Numbered from the stretch's first letter, positions 30,088 to 40,942 are shown. The stretch is DNA of 64,000 nt from Haloactinomyces albus (GCF_031458135.1 NZ_JAVDXW010000001.1:3720001-3784000), one strand, 5' to 3'. Notes: generated by a model from the letters alone, not told the origin. Translations and numbers: made by a program.

Positions 30088-31671
30088 ATGCAGACAGAGT
30101 CCGGACCTCTCCGAACGGGGCGGCGCGGCGCCCGACTCGGATATCCTCAGCCGCCCGGTGATCTCGCAGGCAGTCCCTTCCGCGCCGACCGCGACCGCGT
30201 GTCGAGTTCCGCCTTCTTCGCGCGCCTGGGTGGCGTCACCCAAGTGGTCAGCCCCAGCGGGTCGGGTCTGCTGTTGCACAATCGGCTGACCCACAGTCTG
30301 AAGGTCGCACAGGTGGCCAGGGCACTCGCCGAAAGGCTGCTCGCCGAGCCGGTCGAGGCCGAACGCCTCGACCGGCTCGGCGGCTGCGACCTCGATGTCG
30401 TGGAAGCGGCCGGACTCGGCCACGACCTCGGGCATCCGCCGTTCGGGCACCTCGGTGAGCGGGTGCTCGACCGGGTGGCCCGGCAGCGGTTCGCACTGCC
30501 CGACGGGTTCGAGGGCAACGCGCAGTCGTTCCGGATCGTCAGCAACATCGACGTGCGCGGCGCCGGTGGGGACGGGCTGGACCTGACGGCCGCTGTCCGG
30601 GCGGCGTTGCTGAAGTACCCGTGGACCCGGCTGGTGCGTCCACAGCCGCATCCACGCCGACTGCCGGTACCGCCACGGGGAGCGTCCGAGCCGGACGAGG
30701 GCCCTGGTACCGGCTCGGCGAAGTTCTCCTGCTACGTCACCGAGCTCGATGACATGCGGGACTGTCGCGCGCCGTTCACCGACCGGGTGGAGGACTGGCA
30801 GCAGACCGTCGAGGCATCGATCATGGACACGGCCGATGACATCGCCTACGCCATCCATGATCTGGAGGACTTCCACCGGGTCGGCATCCTGCAGCACACC
30901 ACCGTTTCCCACGAGCTCACCGAGTGGCTCGAGCACTCCGGTGCACTGGCACGGGTCTCCGATGCCGAACTCGAACGATCCGATGACGCGCCGGGACGCT
31001 CGCTGGAAAAGCTGCGGCGTCGCCTGCACGCCAAGGACTCGTGGATCGCCGCCGATGACGCCTTCGTCGACGCGGTGAAAAAGGTCGTCTCGGACCTGGT
31101 CACCAAACTGCTGAAGGTTCCCTTCGACCGCTCCAAGCAGGCCGAGCAGGCCGTGGCCGCGTTCTCCGGGGAATGGACCCGTCGGTTGGTGCGGGGAGTC
31201 AGGGTCGACGAGAAGCCGAGCACCCGCTCCGGGCACGTCACCTTGGACAGCGAGCAGTGGCACGAGGTGCAGGTCCTGAAGTTCGTGCATCGCCGCTTCG
31301 TGCTCCAACGACCGGACCTGGCACTGCATCAGCGCGGGCAGGACCGGCTGTTGAGCAAACTGGTGGAAGCCCTGGACAACTGGCTGATCGACCGCAGTGA
31401 GGCCGCTCGGCTCCCGTATCGGCTCCGCGATCTGTTCGACCACGCACAGGACGAGTTGCACCTGCTCCGGCGCGACGATCCGGACACGCTGGTGCTGCCG
31501 GGAGAGCGGCTGCCGAGCGGCTCCTCGGCCGAGGAGCACGTCGAGCGCATGGCCCGGGGACGTGCGGTGGTCGACTTCGTCGCGTCGTTGACCGACGATC
31601 AGGCCGCGGCACTGTTGGAGTCCTTGTCCGGGCGGACCACGCAACTCTGGGCCGATACCTTCGTGTTGTGA
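30088..31671 (+). CDS. dgt: dGTPase-like HD-domain triphosphohydrolase
   Basis: Likely hydrolyses dGTP (or another dNTP) to the nucleoside and triphosphate. The HD metal site is present: H69 in NRLTHSLKV, the HD pair in AAGLGHDLGHPPFGHLGE, and the later aspartate in SIMDTADDIAYAIHDLED. The 527-residue length fits the larger Dgt class with ordered insertions. It is divergent from the lycopene cyclase (66-bp gap) and its stop overlaps the start of the acVLRF1 gene as GTGA. Confidence 0.92.
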   Translation: MQTESGPLRTGRRGARLGYPQPPGDLAGSPFRADRDRVSSSAFFARLGGVTQVVSPSGSGLLLHNRLTHSLKVAQVARALAERLLAEPVEAERLDRLGGCDLDVVEAAGLGHDLGHPPFGHLGERVLDRVARQRFALPDGFEGNAQSFRIVSNIDVRGAGGDGLDLTAAVRAALLKYPWTRLVRPQPHPRRLPVPPRGASEPDEGPGTGSAKFSCYVTELDDMRDCRAPFTDRVEDWQQTVEASIMDTADDIAYAIHDLEDFHRVGILQHTTVSHELTEWLEHSGALARVSDAELERSDDAPGRSLEKLRRRLHAKDSWIAADDAFVDAVKKVVSDLVTKLLKVPFDRSKQAEQAVAAFSGEWTRRLVRGVRVDEKPSTRSGHVTLDSEQWHEVQVLKFVHRRFVLQRPDLALHQRGQDRLLSKLVEALDNWLIDRSEAARLPYRLRDLFDHAQDELHLLRRDDPDTLVLPGERLPSGSSAEEHVERMARGRAVVDFVASLTDDQAAALLESLSGRTTQLWADTFVL

Positions 31672-32339
31672 GCCGGGTCAGGCAGTTATCGGGTGGCGGC
31701 CGTGCGGTCGAGGTCGACGCGCACCGGCTGGCGGGATGGTTCGACCGCTTCGTGGACGGTCACGGTGGGGCCTCGACGACGCACGTCGAATCACGCCGGG
31801 TGCGGGTACGGGCGTGCGACGGAGCAGTGGCCCTCGTGCACGTCGCCTTCGAACCGTTGCCCACCACCGGGGACGAGCATCCGGGGCTGGCGGTGTCCAC
31901 CCTGGTCGAGCATGCCTGTCGAGCACGCCGTATCGGGGTGGTGCTGGTGCGGCTCGGGGCCCACAGCGTGGGGATTTCCGCCGGGGGCAAGGTCGTGGAG
32001 TCCTCGACCGATCGTCATCCGGTGCACGGCAGGAACAAGGCGGGAGGCTGGTCCCAGCAGCGCTTCGCACGCAGGCGTGCGGACCAGGCGCGCCGTTCCC
32101 TGCAGGCAGCGGCGGACGCCGTGGCCCATGTCGTGCTGCCCGAGCAGGACACGCTGGACGGCCTGGTGCTCGGAGGTGACCGCAAGGCATTGGCCACCCT
32201 CGGCGAGGATTCCAGACTGAGTGCTCTGCTCGCCTCGGCCGAAAGCAGGGTGCTGGACGTGCCGGAGCCCCGGCGTGCGGTCCTGGACGAGGCAGCTCGC
32301 CGTGCGATCGCCGTCGAGGTGCAGGTCCACGACCCGTGA
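31668..32339 (+). CDS. acVLRF1-type peptidyl-tRNA hydrolase (actinobacterial Vms1-like release factor)
   Basis: The 223-residue protein matches the eRF1/Vms1-like actinobacterial release factor family. The catalytic loop HGRNKAGGWSQQRFARRR near residue 125 has the GGxSQ pattern with the glutamine that replaces the GGQ of classical release factors; the preceding beta-strand region and following helix (RRSLQAAADAVAHVVL) fit the VLRF1 fold. The family cleaves peptidyl-tRNA on stalled large subunits in ribosome quality control. GTG 31668 overlaps the dgt stop, implying co-expression; the biological link to dNTP hydrolysis is not obvious. Confidence 0.85.
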   Translation: MSRVRQLSGGGRAVEVDAHRLAGWFDRFVDGHGGASTTHVESRRVRVRACDGAVALVHVAFEPLPTTGDEHPGLAVSTLVEHACRARRIGVVLVRLGAHSVGISAGGKVVESSTDRHPVHGRNKAGGWSQQRFARRRADQARRSLQAAADAVAHVVLPEQDTLDGLVLGGDRKALATLGEDSRLSALLASAESRVLDVPEPRRAVLDEAARRAIAVEVQVHDP

Positions 32340-32548
32340 CCGGGCCGGAGGCCGGCGGTGCGGTGATCCGAGGCACCGCCGTCGGTGGTGTGGCGCAACA
32401 CGCTTGTGGCCATCGGTACACTCGGCGAGTGGTCCTCATGCGCGCTGCGGTTCTCTTCGTCGATGAGTTCGACGATGCCGCTCGCCGGCTTTCTCCGCCT
32501 GCGGGTGCTCATGTGTGCGTGTCCGCTTGACCACTACTTCCGGAGTTT

Positions 32549-34180
<1,632 letters not shown>

Positions 34181-34290
34181 TCGAGTCGCGCTCGCCCGTT
34201 GATGATTCCCGGGTGAATGCGCGCCTGCGGGGCGGTTTGGCCCGCCGGGGGAACGTGATCGGCAACTTCGTCCGACACTATCGGGTAATG

Positions 34291-34314
34291 GTGTTGTCCC
34301 GATCATGGGAACAC
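34291..34314 (+). terminator. Hairpin downstream of the ABC-F gene
   Basis: GTGTTGTCCC and GGGAACAC pair (8 bp with a 2-nt bulge) around GATCAT, 110 bp after the ABC-F stop. The surrounding 285-bp gap (34181-34465) holds no gene and is locally A/T-rich around 34315-34375, which probably contains the promoter of the small HTH gene. Confidence 0.45.
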
Positions 34315-34465
34315 CGGTGCATTTTCATGATCATCAGGAGTATATCTCGACCGTTGCAGGATCTTTTTCCATGATCGCCTGGCGTTTGCGGCTTTCCTGT
34401 TCGATCATTGCCTCGACAGGGGTCGCGAGCGGCCCGACCTGTTCGACAGGGAAGGCGGGGACACT

Positions 34466-34675
34466 GTGGCTGACCTGAAGAAGGGTGCGCGCATTACCGG
34501 AAGCGCACGCGACAAGCTTGCCAGTGACCTGAAGAAGAAGTACGAGAAGGGGGCCAGTATTCGTGCCCTCGCGGAGCAGACAGGCCGTTCATACGGTTTT
34601 GTTCACCGCGTTCTCAGCGAGTCGGGAGTGCAGTTGCGTGGTCGTGGGGGCGCGACACGCACGAAGAAGAAGTAA
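34466..34675 (+). CDS. Small conserved helix-turn-helix protein
   Basis: A 69-residue protein common in actinobacteria. It begins MADLKKGARITGSARDKLAS, then KKKYEKGASIRALAEQTGRSYGFVHRVLSESGVQLRGRGG, a helix-turn-helix, and ends in a basic tail TRTKKK. It is likely DNA- or RNA-binding; no specific role is known to me. It starts at GTG 34466 after a G-rich stretch (GGCGGGG). It is followed by a long perfect-looking hairpin terminator. Confidence 0.85.
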   Translation: MADLKKGARITGSARDKLASDLKKKYEKGASIRALAEQTGRSYGFVHRVLSESGVQLRGRGGATRTKKK

Positions 34676-34700
34676 ATACGGCGATGAGGAGTGCGTGCCC

Positions 34701-34742
34701 GGCACCATGGATGCCCGTGGACGGCGTGGCACCCATGGTGCC
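34701..34742 (+). terminator. Terminator hairpin after the small HTH gene
   Basis: GGCACCATGGATGCC (34701-34715) and GGCACCCATGGTGCC (34728-34742) pair at 14 of 15 positions with a 12-nt loop, 25 bp after the HTH stop. Confidence 0.75.
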
Positions 34743-34874
34743 GCCGGGTACACGGCCGTGCTGCCGTCCTGGGTTCACGGGCGGTGCCGAGCCGAGCGGG
34801 GGAATTCGTCCATGATCGATCGGTAAGGTGGTACTCACCTGACCGGCCATTGATGAATCGCAACGGAGGACCGC

Positions 34875-35684
34875 TTGGCGGACTCGGCAGTGGATGTCGA
34901 CCTGTTGGACCGTGGTGGCGTGCGGCTCACGGTTCACGGATCGCGGGCCACCATCTCGCTCGATCGACCGGATAAACTCAACGCACAGACGCCGCACATG
35001 TGGCAGGCGTTGCACGAGATCGGCCAGAACCTCGATTCCGAGGTTCGCGTCGTCGTGGTTCGCGCCGAAGGAAGATCATTTTCTGCGGGGCTCGACCGTC
35101 GACTCTTCGGATCCGAAGATGTCGAAGGAGCTCCCGGATTGATCTCACTCGGACAACGGCCGACGGAACAGGCCGATGCCGAGATCGCCCTGTTCCAGCA
35201 GGGGTTCAGCTGGCTGCGTGAACCTGACCGGGTGACCATTGCCGCCGTACAGGGACACGCGATCGGTGCCGGTTTCCAGCTCGCGCTGGCCTGCGATCTT
35301 CGAGTCCTGGCCGAGGACGCGAAGCTGTGCATGGCCGAGACCGGGTTGGGGCTCGTCCCCGACCTCGGCGGTACTTTGCCGCTGGTCCAGACGGTGGGGT
35401 ATGCCAAGGCCGTCGAAATCTGCCTGACCGGCCGGGAGGTCCCGGCAGCCGAGGCGGCGGAAAACGGACTGGCCAACTCGGTGGTACCCGTCGATGACCT
35501 GGCCACGTCGACCGATCGGCTCGCGGAGGCCGTGGCGCAGGCACCGGCGGGGGCAGCTCGTGAGACGTTGTCCCTGCTGTCGCAGGCCAACGAAGCCGTG
35601 GACCCCGAGCAGCAGCTTGCTGCCGAGCGCGCCGCGCAGCTGCGCAGGATCTCCGATATGACCGAGCAGCTCGGATACGGCTGA
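34875..35684 (+). CDS. Enoyl-CoA hydratase/isomerase family protein
   Basis: A crotonase-fold protein of 269 residues. The oxyanion-hole strands read GRSFSAGLD and GHAIGAGFQLALACDLR, followed by KLCMAETGLGLVPDLGGTLPL, consistent with hydration or isomerisation of an acyl-CoA. The specific substrate cannot be read from sequence. The start is a rare TTG at 34875, supported by GGAGG at 34865-34869; GTG 34890 is the next option. Confidence 0.88.
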   Translation: MADSAVDVDLLDRGGVRLTVHGSRATISLDRPDKLNAQTPHMWQALHEIGQNLDSEVRVVVVRAEGRSFSAGLDRRLFGSEDVEGAPGLISLGQRPTEQADAEIALFQQGFSWLREPDRVTIAAVQGHAIGAGFQLALACDLRVLAEDAKLCMAETGLGLVPDLGGTLPLVQTVGYAKAVEICLTGREVPAAEAAENGLANSVVPVDDLATSTDRLAEAVAQAPAGAARETLSLLSQANEAVDPEQQLAAERAAQLRRISDMTEQLGYG

Positions 35685-35975
35685 GAATCGCTCGGCGCCG
35701 GTGGGCAGCCCACCTCCTCGAGCAGGATCCAGCGCCGTAGGCGGTGGAATGCCGGGTAGGTGGCTGCCGGGACTCGGACCGCATGGCTTGCTGCGGAAAT
35801 GGCGCTTCGCACACGAAAAAACGCGACCGGTAGTCTTCCGAGGGCGAGATCCTCGCCACCGCTGCGAGGGGAATCGGACGCTGAGGCCACCGGTCATCTT
35901 TTCGGCCGAGGGCCGATGGCATCATGATCTTGAAAACTCGTGTGCGTAGCACCATCCCGTGGGGCCAAGGAAGAG

Positions 35976-36692
35976 ATGCCGAATCCGCTGTCGCAAGACG
36001 AGTCCGGACCACTCGAGCCCGATGCGGACGTGTTCGCGCGGCTCGCCGACGTGCCGCTGGAGATCATCGACAAGCTCATCGAGACCACCGAATCCGCCTA
36101 TACCGACCTCAACAGGGTTCGCGGGAATCCGTACTGGGGTGATCTCGTCCTGCAGCAGAGTGCTGTGCTCCGGGCGTTGAACGAGGCCAGGGAAGGACTT
36201 GACGGTTTCCGGGCGGAAGCGGTGGGTGCGCGCAACACCGAACTGGGGATCACGGTGGCCACGGCCGTCATCGACGGTGAGCGGCACTATGCCGACCGCA
36301 ACGACGAAAAGCCGTCCCTGGTCGACCGGTTGCTGCGTCCGCAACAGCCGGGCCGAGCATGCCATCTCTACCTCTGGGATCGGCCCTACGAGGACGAACA
36401 GCTCCCCGGCCCGTACCAGCAGGTCCGTGTGGTCACGGCAGCCGAGGAGGAGCTGGGGGTGTTGAACTTCACCGAGGAGACCGAAGAAGGGGAGCTGCTG
36501 TCCTGGCATACGTGCAATCCCCGTCCACGAGACGGTGCGCCGGTTCTGCGGTTCGACGCCGGGAGTCCGCTCGCGTTCCCACGTGATGCGGTGCTGCCCT
36601 TGGCGGAGGTGCGTACGGCACTGATCGAGTTCACGCGAACCGGTCTGCGCCCGGAATCCGTGCAGTGGCAGCAAGCTCGCTGGGGCGAGTAA
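35976..36692 (+). CDS. Imm1-like immunity-family protein, no partner toxin seen
   Basis: A 238-residue protein whose C-terminal 120 residues resemble the Imm1 immunity family of actinobacterial polymorphic toxins: GVLNFTEETEEGELLSWHT, then FPRDAVLPLAEVRTALIEFTRTGLRPESVQW, with the terminal tG.RP..V.W pattern. The first 100 residues are a helical extension (ARLADVPLEIIDKLIETTESAY). AAGGAAGAG directly precedes ATG 35976. No toxin, WXG100 or VgrG/RHS gene flanks it. The family call rests on motif recall and could be wrong; the gene itself looks real. Confidence 0.55.
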   Translation: MPNPLSQDESGPLEPDADVFARLADVPLEIIDKLIETTESAYTDLNRVRGNPYWGDLVLQQSAVLRALNEAREGLDGFRAEAVGARNTELGITVATAVIDGERHYADRNDEKPSLVDRLLRPQQPGRACHLYLWDRPYEDEQLPGPYQQVRVVTAAEEELGVLNFTEETEEGELLSWHTCNPRPRDGAPVLRFDAGSPLAFPRDAVLPLAEVRTALIEFTRTGLRPESVQWQQARWGE

Positions 36693-36733
36693 CCGTTCCG
36701 TTGCGCTTCCGAGCTTCAGATGCCGAGTGCGGC

Positions 36734-37363
36734 TCACCAGGCATCGATGGCGGCGGGGTGACCGGGCCGGTCGACGCGCACGACGTAGTCGGCAACTCGC
36801 TCGGGCCGCACCTCGGCGGTGTAGCGGTCGAAGGCGGGCAGCCGCCACCGCTGCGAATCCGATGCCCGGCGTTGAAGAGCCGCCGGCGGAAGCCACAGGT
36901 GCACGGTCAGCTCGAACGGCAGTTCGCCGCCGAGCAACAGGGGGCCGTCGACGATCACGACCCCCCGCTGCGGTAGCGGCACCCGCTCCAGCCGGGGCGA
37001 CCGGCCGGTGTCCGGATCCCGCAGTGCGGGCAGGACGTGCCCGCTGCCGCCCGCAGCGAGCGGATCCAGCACCTCCCGGCGCAAACCGTTGAAGTCGAAC
37101 CAGTCCAGGTAGTACGAGTCCGGATCATGGTGCCCGTACTCCAGGCGCAGGGAGGCGGGACGGAGGTAGTCGCAGGTGCGCACCCGGATCACCTCGCGCC
37201 CACGCACGCGCAGCGGATCGACCAGAGCGTCGGCCAGCTCGGCAGTGGCTGCTTCCGGCGCTCCGTCGATCGCGATCCGTGTCCACGGGTCCGCCGCGTG
37301 CGTATCGACACGGTCGAGCAGCTCCGAGACCAGAGCTTGCGGAGTGAGTGGGCGGACCTGCAT
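36734..37363 (-). CDS. Uridine-kinase-like protein with degenerate P-loop
   Basis: A 209-residue NTPase-fold protein annotated in relatives as uridine kinase: IAIDGAPEAATAELADALVDPL at the P-loop position, then VRTCDYLRPASLRLEYGHHDPDSYYLDWFDFNGLRREVLDPL, GVVIVDGPLLLGGELPFELTVHLWL and a terminal YVVRVDRPGHP. The Walker A glycine-lysine-serine/threonine is missing (GAPEAATAE instead of GxxxxGKT), so phosphate binding is doubtful. ATG 37363 lies 4 bp after the LD-carboxypeptidase stop, so the two are co-transcribed. Confidence 0.8.
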   Translation of the reverse strand: MQVRPLTPQALVSELLDRVDTHAADPWTRIAIDGAPEAATAELADALVDPLRVRGREVIRVRTCDYLRPASLRLEYGHHDPDSYYLDWFDFNGLRREVLDPLAAGGSGHVLPALRDPDTGRSPRLERVPLPQRGVVIVDGPLLLGGELPFELTVHLWLPPAALQRRASDSQRWRLPAFDRYTAEVRPERVADYVVRVDRPGHPAAIDAW

Positions 37364-37367
37364 GGGG

Positions 37368-38306
37368 TTAGGCCAGGGCGGGTTGCAGAAGGGTGAGCTG
37401 CCGGGCTTCGGTGTCCAGTTCGGCGGCGACTCCGAGCGCGATGGTGCGCTGGTCCGCGCAGTGACCGAAGCCCAGCTCTTCCAGAATCGGGATGCCGAGC
37501 TCACCGAGCAGGTCCAGCAGCACCGCCCGCACCTCCTTCGGTGGGCCGCAGTCGGTCCAGGAGCCGAGCGCGATGGCACCGGCCCGATCGAACCAGCCGG
37601 CGCGCAGCAGTTGGGTCAGGAATCTGTCCAGCCGGTAGGGCTCCTCGGTGACATCCTCCAACAGCGCGATCCCTCGCTCCGGCGGCGCCGGTACATCGGA
37701 GGTGCCGAGCGTCCCCGCGAGCAGGCTCAGGTTGCCACCATAGGTGACTCCCCGTGCGCAGCCGGGCACCATCGCTGTCGCGGCCGATCGTGTCAGGGTG
37801 GTGACGGTTTCGGGTTCGAACAGGGTGCGACGAAAGTGCTCGCGCGCTTGCGCGTCCTCGACGAAGGCCCGGGTGGCCACCATCGGGCCGAACACGCTGA
37901 CCAGACCGAGACGGCTCACCACCGCCTCGTGCAGCGCCGTGACATCGCTGGACCCCGTGAGGAGCTTGGGTCCTGCCGTCGCCATCGCGGGCCAGTCGAG
38001 GTGATCGAGGAGGCGCATGCTGCCGTAGCCGCCCCGTGCGCACAGCACTCCGGCCACCTCCGGGTCGCACCAGGCTCGTTGCAGGTCGGCGGCCCTGTCG
38101 GCGTCCGTACCGGCCAGGTATCCGAGTCGCGGATGCCGCCTGCGGACCTGCTTGCCGACCACCACGTGCAGGCCCCAGGACTCGAGATGCGCGATCCCGG
38201 CATCGAGCAGGTCGTCGGGCACGGGACCGGCCGGAGCCACCACGGCCACAGTGTCGCCGGCATGCAATCGGCGCGGTCGGCAGCGGCCGAGGTCGACGCT
38301 GTCCAT
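37368..38306 (-). CDS. LD-carboxypeptidase (S66 family)
   Basis: Cleaves the terminal D-alanine from murein tetrapeptides (or a related amide) in peptidoglycan recycling. The 312-residue protein has the nucleophile serine in LLTGSSDVTALHEAV, a glutamate in ALLEDVTEEPYRLDR and a histidine in LGFGHCADQRTIALG, the S66 Ser-Glu-His triad. ATG 38306 (MDSVDLGRCRPRRL) is chosen; the frame opens further upstream but that stretch is Arg/Pro-rich and not conserved-looking. It is divergent from the DUF3090 gene. Confidence 0.9.
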   Translation of the reverse strand: MDSVDLGRCRPRRLHAGDTVAVVAPAGPVPDDLLDAGIAHLESWGLHVVVGKQVRRRHPRLGYLAGTDADRAADLQRAWCDPEVAGVLCARGGYGSMRLLDHLDWPAMATAGPKLLTGSSDVTALHEAVVSRLGLVSVFGPMVATRAFVEDAQAREHFRRTLFEPETVTTLTRSAATAMVPGCARGVTYGGNLSLLAGTLGTSDVPAPPERGIALLEDVTEEPYRLDRFLTQLLRAGWFDRAGAIALGSWTDCGPPKEVRAVLLDLLGELGIPILEELGFGHCADQRTIALGVAAELDTEARQLTLLQPALA

Positions 38307-38526
38307 CACGGGCGCGACTGTATCCGCGGCGATAGCTGCCGGGGGCCGATGGTACTGCCGAAGGGGTGTTCGCGTTCGGCGAACACGCTGCTCCGGGCGC
38401 CGCAAGTCCGGTGGTACCCGTGCGGTGACGGCTCCGCAGAGCGATTTGCCTGCGCTGACGCGGGGAAACGGAACAGGGGGAGGCCCGATTCGCCGTCGGG
38501 GCCCGTGGCTTAGTCTCGAGGTTGCC

Positions 38527-39093
38527 ATGGCTCGCGTCATCCACGTCTTCCGTCAGCCCGACCGCTTCATCGTGGGAACGGTCGGGGAACCCGGTGAGCG
38601 CACGTTCTACCTGCAGGCCAGCGAGGACGTTCGCACGGTGAGCGTCCAGCTGGAAAAGCAGCAGGTCTCGGTGCTCTCCGAGCGGATCGGTGCCCTCCTG
38701 GAGGAGGTGCAACGCCGGTTCGATACCGAACTCCCGTCGGAGCCACCCGAGGAGCTGGTGGACTCCGAGCCGCTCGCCGTTCCGGTGGAGGAGGAGTTCC
38801 GGGTGGGCACCATGGGTCTCGGTTGGGACGCCGAGACCGAGGCCGTCGTCGTCGAACTGCTCGCCGTCACCGAGGAGGAGATCGACGAGTCGGTGGTGCT
38901 CGACGACACCGAAGAGGGCCCGGACGCCGTGCGTGTCTTCCTCACCGCGGCCCACGCGCGTGCTTTCGCCGACCGTGCCGAGCGCGTCATCAACGCAGGT
39001 CGCAAGCCGTGCCCGCTGTGCTCGGAGCCGCTGGATCCGGAGGGACACATCTGCCCGCGCCAGAACGGTTACCGACGTTCGGAAGAGGAATAA
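38527..39093 (+). CDS. DUF3090 family protein with C-terminal zinc ribbon
   Basis: A 188-residue protein beginning MARVIHVFRQPDRFIVGTVG, with GERTFYLQASEDVRTVSVQLEK and a C-terminal ribbon CPLCSEPLDPEGHICPRQNGY (CxxC...HxC). Function unknown. It precedes the SCO1664-type gene by 6 bp; in other actinobacteria this pair sits near mshC, which is 9 kb away here with MoxR, VWA and BCCT genes between (order recalled, not checked). Confidence 0.9.
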   Translation: MARVIHVFRQPDRFIVGTVGEPGERTFYLQASEDVRTVSVQLEKQQVSVLSERIGALLEEVQRRFDTELPSEPPEELVDSEPLAVPVEEEFRVGTMGLGWDAETEAVVVELLAVTEEEIDESVVLDDTEEGPDAVRVFLTAAHARAFADRAERVINAGRKPCPLCSEPLDPEGHICPRQNGYRRSEEE

Positions 39094-39099
39094 CCACCC

Positions 39100-39891
39100 G
39101 TGCTCACCGACGATGCCGCGTGTGCGCTGTTGCGGAACGGGCGGATCGAGGTCCGGGGGCGGCTCGTGGAGGCCTCCAACGCGACACTGCTGTGCTCGAT
39201 CGAGCACGAGGGTCTCGAAGCGGAGTGCGTGTACAAACCCGTGCGGGGTGAGCGGCCCCTGTGGGACTTCCCGGACGGCACGCTCGCCGGTCGAGAGGTG
39301 GTCTCCTACCTGCTGTCGGAGGCGACGGGATGGGGGCTGATCCCGCCGACGATCCTGCGGGAGGGGCCTTTCGGGCCGGGCATGCTTCAGCTGTGGGTGG
39401 ACGTCGAGGAAGGCTCCGAGCTGGTCGACCTCGTGGCGCCTGCGGAGGTACCGGAGGGTTGGCTGACCGTGCTGCGCGCCCAGGACCACCACGGTGATCC
39501 GGTCGTGCTCGCCCATGCCGACCATGAGCGGTTGCGGCTGCTCGCCGTGCTCGACGTGGTACTCAACAATGCCGACCGCAAGGGCGGACACGTCCTGCAC
39601 ACCCCCGAGGGGCGGGTGCTGGGTATCGATCACGGCGTGAGCCTGAACACCGATGACAAGCTGCGTACCGTGCTCTGGGGATGGCTCGGCCACGAGCTTC
39701 CGGAGGAGGCCGTCGAGCGCCTCGGGCAGCTACGTGCCCGGCTGGAGGGGACGCTGGCGAGTGAGCTCGCCGAGCACATCACCCCGAAGGAAGTGCATGC
39801 TGTGACCGAGCGGATCGACCGATTGCTCGCCGACGGTGTCTTTCCTGCTCCGTCGGGGGAGTGGCCTGCCATACCCTGGCCACCGTTTTAG
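39100..39891 (+). CDS. SCO1664 family protein, PI3/4-kinase-like fold
   Basis: A 263-residue protein of the SCO1664 family. VYKPVRGERPLWDFPDGTLAGREVVSYLLSEATGWGLIPPT carries the lysine and the following helix, VLDVVLNNADRKGGHVLHT resembles a catalytic loop and VLGIDHGVSLNTDDKL the metal-binding aspartate of phosphatidylinositol-kinase-like enzymes. The substrate is unknown. GTG 39100 starts 6 bp after the DUF3090 stop. Confidence 0.88.
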   Translation: MLTDDAACALLRNGRIEVRGRLVEASNATLLCSIEHEGLEAECVYKPVRGERPLWDFPDGTLAGREVVSYLLSEATGWGLIPPTILREGPFGPGMLQLWVDVEEGSELVDLVAPAEVPEGWLTVLRAQDHHGDPVVLAHADHERLRLLAVLDVVLNNADRKGGHVLHTPEGRVLGIDHGVSLNTDDKLRTVLWGWLGHELPEEAVERLGQLRARLEGTLASELAEHITPKEVHAVTERIDRLLADGVFPAPSGEWPAIPWPPF

Positions 39892-40012
39892 GGGTGCCGG
39901 GCAGTTTGCCGGGGTGGCTGCGCCTGCCGACGTCTCGGCTGCGGTCTTTCCCGGTGCTTGGTTGCCTGCGTTGACGGCCACATCAGGCAGCGACGTTGCG
40001 TGGAGGTGACTC

Positions 40013-40942
40013 GTGAAACGCCGATCGTTCGCCGAGCGACTGTCCTTGGCTCCACCGGGCCTGTCCGACATGCTGCACCTGATGTGGGCGGGTGGATTCG
40101 GGATGACCAGGCAGGACGGTGACGGAGTGCCGATCCTGCGTACCGGCCTGCCTGCGATCGACGCGAGTGAGACGTCGGTGACCTGGATCGGGCACGCGAC
40201 GTATGTCCTGCGTATCGCAGGCACCTGCCTGCTGATCGATCCCGTGTGGTCGGGGCGGATTCCCGGGGTGCGCCAACGGCTCACGCCGCCCGGTCTGGCG
40301 TTCGCCGAGCTGCCATCGATCGATGCGGTGCTGATCAGCCACAATCACTACGACCACCTCGATGCGCCGACCATGCGGCGGCTGCCTCGCAGTACACCGG
40401 TGTTCGCGCCCATCGGGCTCGGAAAGTGGTTCGCTCGCCGCGGCTTCGGTTCCGTCACCGAGTTCGACTGGTGGGAGTCGGCGCAGCTCGGCGGAATCCG
40501 TATCGACTTCGTCCCCGCGCGCCACTGGAGCAGGCGCACCCTGTGGGACACCTGCTGCAGCCTGTGGGGTGGCTGGGTCGTCACCGGCCCGGACGGCAGG
40601 CGGCTGTATCACGCGGGTGACAGTGGCTACGGCGAGCATTTCGCCGAGATCGGACACCACTATCCCGAGATCGAGGTCGCGATGCTGCCGATCGGTGCGT
40701 ACGAGCCGCGCTGGTTCATGAAGGCGGTGCACATGGATCCGGAGGAGGCGGTACAGGCGGCCTCGGATCTCGGTGCTTCGCGGATGACGGGCATGCACTG
40801 GGGCACGTTCGCGTTGACCAGTGAGCCGCCGACGGAGCCGTTGACCCGGCTGCGCAAGGCATGGCACGACGCCGGGCATGACCCGGACGAGCTGTGGGAC
40901 CTCGCCGTCGGCGAGACTCGCCTCCTCGGCGCCGGTTGCTGA
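40013..40942 (+). CDS. MBL-fold metal-dependent hydrolase (NAPE-PLD/UlaG-like)
   Basis: A 309-residue metallo-beta-lactamase fold protein. Metal ligands are visible in TWIGHATYVLRI, HNHYDHLD (HxHxDH), ARHWSRR, HAGDSGYGEHF and TGMHWGTF. This set resembles N-acyl-phosphatidylethanolamine phospholipase D-like and UlaG-like hydrolases, acting on phosphodiester or lactone bonds; the substrate is not determined. GTG 40013 is supported by GGAGG at 40002-40006. Confidence 0.88.
   Translation: MKRRSFAERLSLAPPGLSDMLHLMWAGGFGMTRQDGDGVPILRTGLPAIDASETSVTWIGHATYVLRIAGTCLLIDPVWSGRIPGVRQRLTPPGLAFAELPSIDAVLISHNHYDHLDAPTMRRLPRSTPVFAPIGLGKWFARRGFGSVTEFDWWESAQLGGIRIDFVPARHWSRRTLWDTCCSLWGGWVVTGPDGRRLYHAGDSGYGEHFAEIGHHYPEIEVAMLPIGAYEPRWFMKAVHMDPEEAVQAASDLGASRMTGMHWGTFALTSEPPTEPLTRLRKAWHDAGHDPDELWDLAVGETRLLGAGC

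Noticed and set aside
32340-32548. Short frames between acVLRF1 and the ABC-F gene
   Set aside because: No ribosome binding site, no conserved pattern; treated as spacer.
35685-35975. Small plus-strand frame between the enoyl-CoA hydratase and the Imm1-like gene
   Set aside because: No start signal or conserved pattern; the region more likely holds the promoter of the Imm1-like gene.
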